Shown here: positions 57,700 through 64,000 of the stretch, in pieces | Numbering within the stretch: position 1 is the first letter of the stretch | Layout of the letters: each line of letters opens with the position of its first letter | DNA from: Pyrenopolyporus hunteri | Lineage: Eukaryota > Ascomycota > Sordariomycetes > Xylariales > Hypoxylaceae | Reading direction: 5' to 3' | Length of the DNA stretch: 64,000 nt | Assembly (NCBI GenBank): GCA_902806595.1 | Contig: CADCXC010000022.1 | Span: 1-64,000, forward strand | Program-made: the position numbers and the translations under genes | Notes under the pieces: generated by a model | The model's database searches: none | What the model was told of the DNA's origin: nothing | What the model saw: the letters and a program-made list of their open reading frames with translations, nothing else

Positions 57700-57910
57700 T
57701 TACTTGATTTATTTTCATAGCTTTTACTGAAAGCTCCGATTCTGACGGTTCTGATAATCAAGGGAGTATAACGATGAGGAAGATAACCCTAACCAAGAAA
57801 AATAATTCTAATCCATAGAATAATATCTAGGACTTAATAACTGATTTAGATGGCGATAAGGATGTGGAAGCATGAAACCAACGTAAGTCAGAATTAGAAT
57901 AATTATCTAG
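57700..57910 (+). pseudogene. Acidic Ser/Asp-rich frame after the second cob 3' copy
   Basis: With frame repairs it reads ESSDSDGSDNQG, NDEEDNPNQEK, then DLITDLDGDKDVEAWNQRKS. Compare the Ser/Asp-rich tail of ORF288. Probably the remains of a C-terminal tail once joined to the displaced cob end. Low certainty. Confidence 0.4.
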
Positions 57911-58047
57911 AATAAGTAATAATAAATAATATATTTTTCAGATAAATATACATAGCATTTTCTCGGCTAATAAATACCGCCGTGTTTTCTTACTTGACAA
58001 GAGTCAAGTGAAGAAAACTTTAAAAATTAATTTAATAAATTAATAAA

Positions 58048-58116
58048 TATTATGATGTAGTAGGTCTACACTTTGATTGCAGATCTTAAGCTTGAGGTTC
58101 GATTCCTCCATAATCT
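58048..58116 (+). tRNA. trnC: tRNA-Cys (GCA), first copy
   Basis: Anticodon loop TTGCAGA (anticodon GCA), T arm GAGG-TTCGATT-CCTC, acceptor TATTATG/CATAATC with the first pair broken. The anticodon stem is imperfect. Nearly identical to 60,604-60,671. trnC between cob and cox1 is expected for this gene order. Confidence 0.7.
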
Positions 58117-58139
58117 TGTTTAATATTCGTATAATTATC

Positions 58140-59640
58140 CAGAGGTTAATATATTGCAAATAAAACATTTCATACTTTCGCTCGATTAAATAGTAAACCG
58201 GATAAAATTTTATAGCTATGTTTATAAGTTTTATAGATGGAGAAGGATATTCTGATATAGGTGAACAAAACAATATAAAAAAAAACGAAAGCTCTAGTTA
58301 AAAGTACTATTATAATTCGTTTAGCTTTTAATATTAATATTAGAGATTTAACCTTATTAGAATAATTTTTAAAACTTTAGGTATTGGTTAAATAGATACT
58401 ATATCTGTATCCCTGCTGGGCCGGGTATTAGGAAGAGAACAAGTAAGAGTTATATTTTCGTCCTCCTTCTTTACCCCTATTTTCAAAAGCCAGCCTACGA
58501 AGGAGGGCAGTATCTTTTAAGATACGGAGTTTAGAGGCGGCGGCGGCGGCGCTGCCGCCCGCCGCCGCCGCCGCCGTGGGTATACGGTAAAAAGATTTAT
58601 TAACTGTAATATTGCCCCTTATTAAATAATAATGATCTTCAGTTCTTAACTAGTCAACGTGTAAAACAATCTGCTATTGTTAATTACATTCTAGAAAATT
58701 CTATTACACAATTGAGATTATGTTAAATTTAAAAAATCCATATTTATAGCAAAGTCTGTCAAAAAATATTACAAAATTATTAATTTATCTTTAGGTGTGG
58801 TTATTTTTTTTTTCAGTTATAGCTGTGCGCGAGTATCTATTACATTAATTTGTTTCGGGTGGCGAAGTCATCTTACCTACAATAGGAGTTATTCATAACT
58901 ATGCTATAAAAAAGGGTAATAAACTTTAAGATTAGATAAACAATAATATATTACAATTCCTTCATCTTTTTAGTAGGATTGATAGATAGTATGGGTATAT
59001 TCAAATAAGTAAAACTTCAAAAGGATTTATAACGAAAAATTAACTATTTCACTACGTTTAGAATATATTTCTACTTTAGAATATATTCATTGTTTTAAAT
59101 TTCCTTGCGCTGAGCGAAGCTCGAGCTAGGTAGCTGCTCTAAGGTAAGATAAATCTTTATAAAGATTTAAGGCCCTACTTGTAAATTAGTAATAAATAAA
59201 CAGATCTACAAGAAGTATAGTTTCCATTGCTTGTATATAATAACCTGTTTTTTAAGTGAAACTATAGTAGATCAATTTAATTTAGCTATGTATAAATTAA
59301 TAAATGATCTAAATTTGTATAGTCATATTCCTTCTATGCTATTTAAATCCTATACCTAATATACTCTAGGGAGTTATAGCTATGTTCAGTGCGCTATTGA
59401 TTATAAGGTTTCTCCTAATACATATAAGGTAGATCAAATGATTTGTAACCCAAACCCTTTAATAACTAGCTTTTATATCTGTGGTTAATTTACGGACATT
59501 AATGCAGTTAGAGCTAAACATGTTTAATCTCCATTTATAGAATTAGGGCAAATAAGTACAGTTTTATATTTTCACATTTTATTTTAATAGTTCCTGTATT
59601 AAGTATCATAGAAAATACTTTAATAGTTGTTTATTTTATA
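58140..59640 (+). pseudogene. cob: Decayed cob fragment: intron 4, intron 6 and exon 9 pieces joined
   Basis: Three blocks in order: 58,155-58,700 matches the first LAGLIDADG ORF of cob intron 4 (FHTFARLNSKPDK, FIDGEGYSDIGEQ); 58,880-59,290 matches the ORF of cob intron 6 (TIGVIHNYAIKKGNK, ITIPSSF, ISKTSKGFITK); 59,340-59,640 matches exon 9 (NPIPNIL, RAKHV, SPFIELGQISTVLYF, VLSIIENTLIV). Stops everywhere. GC hairpins inserted at 58,460-58,600 and 59,100-59,145. A third cob 3' end. Confidence 0.75.
58537..58577. repeat. GGC/GCC triplet palindrome
   Basis: A run of GGC triplets followed by GCTGCC and GCC triplets forms a nearly perfect long hairpin inside the decayed cob copy; extreme GC content for this genome. 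Confidence 0.7.
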
Positions 59641-59699
59641 CTAAACGTAAAACCGCGAATCTAGGTAGTAACTAGACTAGAAAAAGAACAGATACTTAT

Positions 59700-59965
59700 A
59701 TTGTTATCACTGTAACTGTTGCAATTATTGTTCAACATAATGTTAACTCTGAAATTTTGTATACGAAACTATTCTAGCTGTATTTCTTTCGTTAACTGCT
59801 ACAAGTTTAGCAAAAAATGAGGCTATAAAGTGAATTCCTTCACGAACGTTAAATGGAGATGGAGCAGTAGTTAGTACTGCTTTGGAAGCTAGAGAACTTA
59901 TAAGAGAAATCCTTAATCATTTAAGGGATATAAGTAATTTAATTGAAATATTAAATGATCAATAA
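59700..59965 (+). CDS. Unidentified short ORF after the third cob 3' copy
   Basis: Frame (TGA as Trp) reads YETILAVFLSLTATSLAKNE, AIKWIPSRTLNGDGAVVSTA, LEARELIREILNHLRDISNL, IEILNDQ, stop at 59,965. About 68 clean codons in a region where everything else is broken. Possibly the tail of the third cob end; no family recognised. Confidence 0.4.
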
Positions 59966-60048
59966 ATAAATTTATCTTCTAATGATGCAGAATAAACCTT
60001 TTTCAAGTACTTCCATTAATTAAACCCGAATTAACTCTAATTATTCCT

Positions 60049-60184
60049 GTATCCTCCCCTGCGAAGCAGGCGAAGCACCCTTCTTCCTCCTCAACTAGTT
60101 GAGGAGGCGGAGGGGAGCTTCGCTCAGGAGGGGAGGATCAGCAGGGCGTAGCCCGTGCTGGTAGCTGCTGCCTGCTTCGCAGGG
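60049..60184. repeat. Full-length GC hairpin element
   Basis: GTATCCTCCCCTGCGAAGCA, CTCAACTAGTTGAGGAGG, GGGGAGCTTCGCTCAGGAGG, CAGCAGGGCGTAGCCCGTGC. Closely matches 1,196-1,345, 58 kb away, and so helps define the element's extent. Confidence 0.72.
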
Positions 60185-60414
60185 ATTTAAATATTTTTAT
60201 TTATAACCTCTTGGAGGAAACGAATTATAAGTTTACCTATATAGACTCTATTATGAACAATTATATTAAGGATTTTAAATTAATTGTAATAATATAGCTC
60301 CTATTTTTGAACAATTAGGTATTGGTTTTTAATATCAATTATAGTAAAGAGTCTTTGTATTAATTAAATTAAAGTTTTAGTTTTGAATCGTAAGTTAATA
60401 AACTAGAAATGTAT

Positions 60415-60575
60415 GACGCCCTTTTTAAGATTATCTTTTAAGATACGACGACTTTTCGCTGCGAAGCAGCAAGCCGTCTTTTGTTTTCTTTTGTTTTCAG
60501 GAGGGGCTTCGTCCTTCGGTCCTTCGGTCCTGCCTTCCTGCCTGCCTGCCGCCGGAGGAGGAGGAGAAATAGGCG
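60415..60575. repeat. GC- and CT-rich repeat block before trnC
   Basis: Contains CGCTGCGAAGCAGC, CTTCGTCCTTCGGTCCTTCG, CTGCCTTCCTGCCTGCCTGC and GGAGGAGGAGGAG. Non-coding. Lies just upstream of the second trnC. Confidence 0.55.
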
Positions 60576-60603
60576 CTTAAATTTAAATATTAATATTAAT
60601 AAA

Positions 60604-60671
60604 GATTATGATGTAGTAGGTCTACGCTTTGATTGCAGATCTTAAGCTTGAGGTTCGATCCTCTATAATCT
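60604..60671 (+). tRNA. trnC: tRNA-Cys (GCA), second copy
   Basis: Acceptor GATTATG/TATAATC, anticodon loop TTGCAGA, T loop TTCGATC with a shortened T stem (GAGG/CTCT). The 5' end is better preserved than in the copy at 58,048 and the T arm worse, so neither copy is perfect. Confidence 0.7.
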
Positions 60672-60809
60672 TGTAGTATGTTTGTATAATATCTAGCTTC
60701 TTTTTCTCAATATTTAAATAAATACTATAATAATTTAAAGACTTATACTTATTAATTATGAAGAATGCTTATGCCTATGTAAATCGTTCAAGATCTAGAT
60801 GATAGGCAC

Positions 60810-63800
60810 ATGCAAGGTAATAATGGGACAAATATTTTAAATTCTTCTATTAGTATTTGGTTAGAGCGATGATTTTTATCAACAAATGCGAAGGATATAG
60901 GTACGTTATACTTAATGTTTGCTTTATTTTCAGGGTTGTTAGGTACAGCCTTCAGTGTGCTGATCAGAATGGAACTTAGCGGTCCAGGTGTACAATATAT
61001 TGCGGACAATCAATTATATAACAGTATCATAACCGCTCATGCAATCCTTATGATATTTTTTATGGTCGAAAAATATTATATATTAAGATTACAACCTTTT
61101 ACTTTTTTAAAGTGAATGATGATAATAAGAATTCACTCTTTATAAGTGAGTCTTCTAATTGTGATGATGATCAATTTAACAAAAACCAAGATTATAATAA
61201 TAGTTCTCAAGATGAAGATAATCAAGATGAAAACAATCATAATAAAAAAAATTCTGGTAAAAAACACAATTATGTTAAAGTACTAGTAGATGACCCTTAC
61301 AATAATAGAGATATTATACTTAAAGTTACTAAGAAACAAAAAGGTGTTTATGTTTGAGAAACGTTAGATGGAAAACATATGTATGTAGGACATTCCATTA
61401 ATTTATATAATAGAATAAGTTCTTATTTTATGCCATCTATACTTAAAACCAAAGCACGTAAAGTTTTACGTTATCTTAATAAATATGGTTTTAGTAATAT
61501 TAAATTAACTATTTATATTATGAATGAAAAATCTAGTTTAGATCAAGTTGTTGAACTAGAGCAACATTTTATTGATAGTCTAAAACCAAATCTTAATGTA
61601 GATTTAGTAGCTAGTAGTTCTGGATATCATGAACCTATGAGTCAAGAAATACGTGAAAAACTTGTAGACAAAGAGGTGTACCAGTGTATATCTATGATGC
61701 TAAAGATTTTACTATGTTGTATATATTTGAATCAAAACAACAATTGTATAGTTCAATAAGTATGCATCATGATACTTTAAAAGATTGTTTAAATCTAGGT
61801 AATCTATATCTAGATTCTTTCTTTTTTCTCTAGATTTAATAGAAGAATCTCCTAAAACTAATTTACTTAGTATGGATGAAATCCAAAGTTTAGTCTCAGA
61901 TAAACGAGATAAATATAATGTTAAACACCCTGCAGCTGTGTCTATTTTAGCAGAATTTAAAGACGAACCTACAAAAAATCTAGAATTTAATTCTTTAAAT
62001 AGTTTAGCTAAACATTTAAAAGGCGATCGTCAAGTTATTAGAGAATACTTAAAAGGAGAGAAAGCTGGTTATTATCGAGGTAAGTGAAAATTTACTTATA
62101 AATCTTAATATATAAAGGGCATGGCCGGGTAAGGTGGAAACATCTAACTTTACATTCACTATTTGCTGGGATCCTTTATAGCCTTTGGAACTAGTAATGC
62201 AGACTTTATTTGACATACAAGCGGCATAATACAGTAACATTTCAAAGGATTAGGCAATCAGCCGGAAACCAAATATAATTGGGCTCATTGTAGCATTAAA
62301 CACTTTTATAGAGTAGGTTCTTCAGAGACTACACGTGAATACCTTAGTAAATATTTATTATTTAAAGGTAAAGATATAGTCCAGGCATTGATGAAAGTCA
62401 ATGAGAAAGCAACAAAAATTATTGTTGAATAATAATAAGAGGCATGCCAGTTATCTTAGTGTTATATTTAATTTTTAAAATTATTATGTTAAAGATATTT
62501 GAGGTTATGTTATCTTTTTTTCGACTTTTTTTTCACCCCTAGCGAAGCTAAGGAGTGCGGGGTGGTGAAAGTTTTATTGTAATACTTTTAGATTATTTAT
62601 GTCTTACGCTGCGCAGCCATTTAATGGCTAAAAATAAAATTAGTATTCAAAGTAACCCTTCTTTAAACACAGCTCCGCCGTAAAAGAAACTATAGTACTG
62701 GAAGGAAACTCTAAAAAGGTTCAAGAAAACTTTGAGTTCACCAGAGTCAAAACCTTATGAGGATTTATACACAGGTAGAGGGGTACCTGAATATGAACCT
62801 ATTTGAGTAAAAGATAAGTAAAGAAAGAAGCCCGTTCAGGGCTTCTTGAGCTCAAGACAAAAAGATAGATTATCTTACCCTTCTAATTATCCTTGTAATT
62901 ATATTAATATATCGGATCCTTATCACAATAGAAAATTAATTAAAGATACATGTAAAGGTAATCGTGTTGTGTATATTTGAATATATAAACCTACAGGAAT
63001 ATGCTTAGTAGGATCTTCATCCAATAGCGTTGAAAGAGTATTAAGTTATTTTGAAAAAATATTTATTCTTAGATACTAGAAGAGGTGTACAGTTCTTAGC
63101 AGATTTTGTAAATAAGGTGTATATAATATAAACAAGGGTCTTTGTTAGCAACTGTTTTTAGTAAAAGGCCTGGCTATAGATATAACTGAAATAGAGGTAT
63201 TAAATGTAAATAAGAAATAAAAAACCGAAAAGAATTTAACATAGCTGCACTAAGATACCAGGTATGTACTTATTCAGGTATTTGTTTTTAAGATCTTTAT
63301 AAAAAATTTTTTAATGTAATATGCGAGATATGATCTTAAATAAAATGTATGCCTATTATTTATAGAAATATAGATATTGCATCAGGAAAAGTATTCTATA
63401 TATATCCTCAGATATATGTTAAGGAAAACTTTTTATGGGAAGATCCGAAATAATACCTGCTTCAATTTTTCTACTAAACATCGAATTTTATGATTTAGTG
63501 TTAATAGATCATTTTCTACTTCAGCGTATAAAAGTCATAAAAATCCAAAATTAAATCCTAACTGGGTGACAGGGTTCGTAGATGCTGAGGGGAGCTTTAC
63601 GGTTAATATACGTAAAATCCTAAATCTAAATTGGGTTGAACGGTTCAACCAATCTTTCAAATTAATCTTCATGAAAAGATAAAACAATCTTGGAAAGCTT
63701 AAAATCTTATTTTGGGTTAGGGTATATTATAGAGCATGGTAAAGACACTATCAGTTATAAAGTAACTTCTATACAGAATTTAAATATAGCAATTTTGCCG

Positions 63801-64000
63801 CACTTCGACAAATACTCGAGGCCGCGTATATCACCTTCCAACCGCTACGCGGCGTCTGGAAGTTTAAATTCTCAAAAATATGTTTATTTACCACCTGAAC
63901 CTTTAGAATCTGTTTTACCGTTTATAAATATAACAAATAGAGATACTTCTGTGCCTATATTTTTATACGGACCTGATTTAAAGAGAGTACTTTATATTTT
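60810..64000 (+). CDS. cox1: Cytochrome c oxidase subunit 1 (5' part, continues beyond window)
   Basis: Catalytic subunit of complex IV (haem a, haem a3-CuB). Exon 1 60,810-61,066: MQGNNGTNILNSSISIWLER, WFLSTNAKDIGTLYLMFALF, MELSGPGVQYIADNQLYNSI, ITAHAILMIFFMV; the His in TAHAILMIF is a haem ligand in the family. A 9-base exon 2, CATGCCAGT (62,443-62,451), supplies the M-P of MPxLIGGFG. The next exon is not in the window. The start was chosen as the ATG whose frame runs unbroken into exon 1. TGA is Trp in ERWFLS. No indel in exon 1. Confidence 0.88.
61067..62106 (+). CDS. GIY-YIG homing endonuclease (cox1 intron 1)
   Basis: Asp/Asn-rich N-terminal stretch (NDDNKNSLFISESSNCDDDQ), KKQKGVYVWETLDGKHMYVG (GIY and YVG), HSINLYNRISSYFMP (catalytic Arg), YLNKYGFSNIKLTIYIMNEK, VVELEQHFIDSLKPNLNVDL (Glu), then after one shift at about 61,680 VPVYIYDAKDFTMLYIFESK, and NUMOD-like FNSLNSLAKHLKGDRQVIRE, GEKAGYYRGKWKF to 62,106. 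Only about three indels; all catalytic residues are visible. Confidence 0.78.
61067..62442 (+). mobile_element. cox1 intron 1, group I
   Basis: After TTTTTTATGGT; ends AATAAGAGG before CATGCCAG. 3' core at 62,160-62,390: ATTTGCTGGGATCC, GGCAATCAGCCGGAAACC, TTCTTCAGAGACTACACGTG, AAGATATAGTCCAGG. The GIY-YIG ORF precedes the core and begins in frame with exon 1. Confidence 0.8.
62880..63240 (+). pseudogene. GIY-YIG endonuclease remnant (cox1 intron 2)
   Basis: ISDPYHNRKLIKDTCKGNRV, VVYIWIYKPTGICLVGSSSN (GIY/YIG-like), SVERVLSYFEK; then frameshifted pieces. The lost Tyr of the second motif (CLVGSS for xYVGSS) and the short length indicate decay. Confidence 0.6.
63520..64000 (+). pseudogene. LAGLIDADG endonuclease 5' part (cox1 intron 2)
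   Basis: NPNWVTGFVDAEGSFTVNIR (first motif, about 63,557-63,615), then shifted FQINLHEK-like and LPHFDKYS; a GC block at 63,818-63,860 (CCGCGTATATCACC, CCAACCGCTACGCGGCG) interrupts it. Continues past the window edge. Confidence 0.6.

Larger units (their letters stand above)
62452..64000 (+). mobile_element. cox1 intron 2 (incomplete in window)
   Basis: Starts after the 9-base exon. Contains a GC hairpin at 62,536-62,570 (CACCCCTAGCGAAGC / GGGGTG), a perfect stem AAGAAGCCC-GTTCA-GGGCTTCTT at 62,826-62,849, a decayed GIY-YIG ORF and the start of a LAGLIDADG ORF. The 3' end and following exon lie beyond 64,000. Confidence 0.65.

Noticed and set aside
62826..62849. Bacterial-style terminator hairpin in cox1 intron 2
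   Set aside because: The stem is perfect (AAGAAGCCC/GGGCTTCTT) but lies inside an intron without a following T run; more likely part of intron structure.
1..64000. Whole window as a nuclear copy of mitochondrial DNA
   Set aside because: Intact atp9, cox1 exon 1 and several near-clean intron ORFs, plus consistent TGA Trp use, favour true mitochondrial DNA with base-calling errors, though read depth would be needed to exclude it.

Overview
This window is part of a large, intron-rich mitochondrial genome of a filamentous ascomycete (Pezizomycotina). TGA is read as Trp in nad2, cox2, nad5, cob and cox1, the background is very AT-rich, and the order tRNA cluster - nad2 - nad3 - atp9 - cox2 - trnR - nad4L - nad5 - cob - trnC - cox1 matches that of many Sordariomycetes and relatives. 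Only the order suggests the class; I cannot name the species.

Layout: 1-2,070 holds nine tRNA genes (Met, Leu, Ala, Phe, Leu, Gln, His, Lys, Met) with GC-rich hairpin repeats between them. 2,110-10,099 is nad2 with two group I introns and one group II intron carrying a decayed reverse transcriptase. nad3 (10,099-10,515) overlaps nad2 by one base; atp9 follows. cox2 (12,319-22,819) has six exons and five group I introns. 22,798-25,256 holds a 288-codon ORF overlapping the cox2 end, a displaced second cox2 3' exon and unassigned remnants. After trnR comes a second, damaged nad3-atp9 block and an acetyltransferase-like (GNAT) gene in mitochondrial code. nad4L and nad5 (27,989-35,182) overlap by one base. 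cob (35,786-57,161) has nine exons and eight introns. Intron 4 alone is 9.8 kb and contains about 7.4 kb of nuclear-type DNA: a class III aminotransferase, a second GNAT, TATA-like boxes and short GT-AG introns. 57,162-60,809 holds two further cob 3'-end copies and two trnC copies. cox1 starts at 60,810 and leaves the window inside its second intron.

The conserved genes build complex I (nad2, nad3, nad4L, nad5), complex III (cob), complex IV (cox1, cox2) and ATP synthase (atp9). Most other DNA is self-splicing introns with LAGLIDADG or GIY-YIG homing endonucleases, many frameshifted or nested. The theme that stands out is remodelling of gene ends: cox2, cob and nad5 each end in, or overlap, a lineage-specific hydrophilic tail, and cox2 and cob are followed by displaced older copies of their own 3' ends.

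Caution: nearly every core gene has single-base losses at homopolymers. This looks like uncorrected long-read error, so 'pseudogene' calls for intron ORFs partly depend on assembly quality. Exon borders were inferred from protein continuity plus the group I rule (exon ends in T, intron ends in G).
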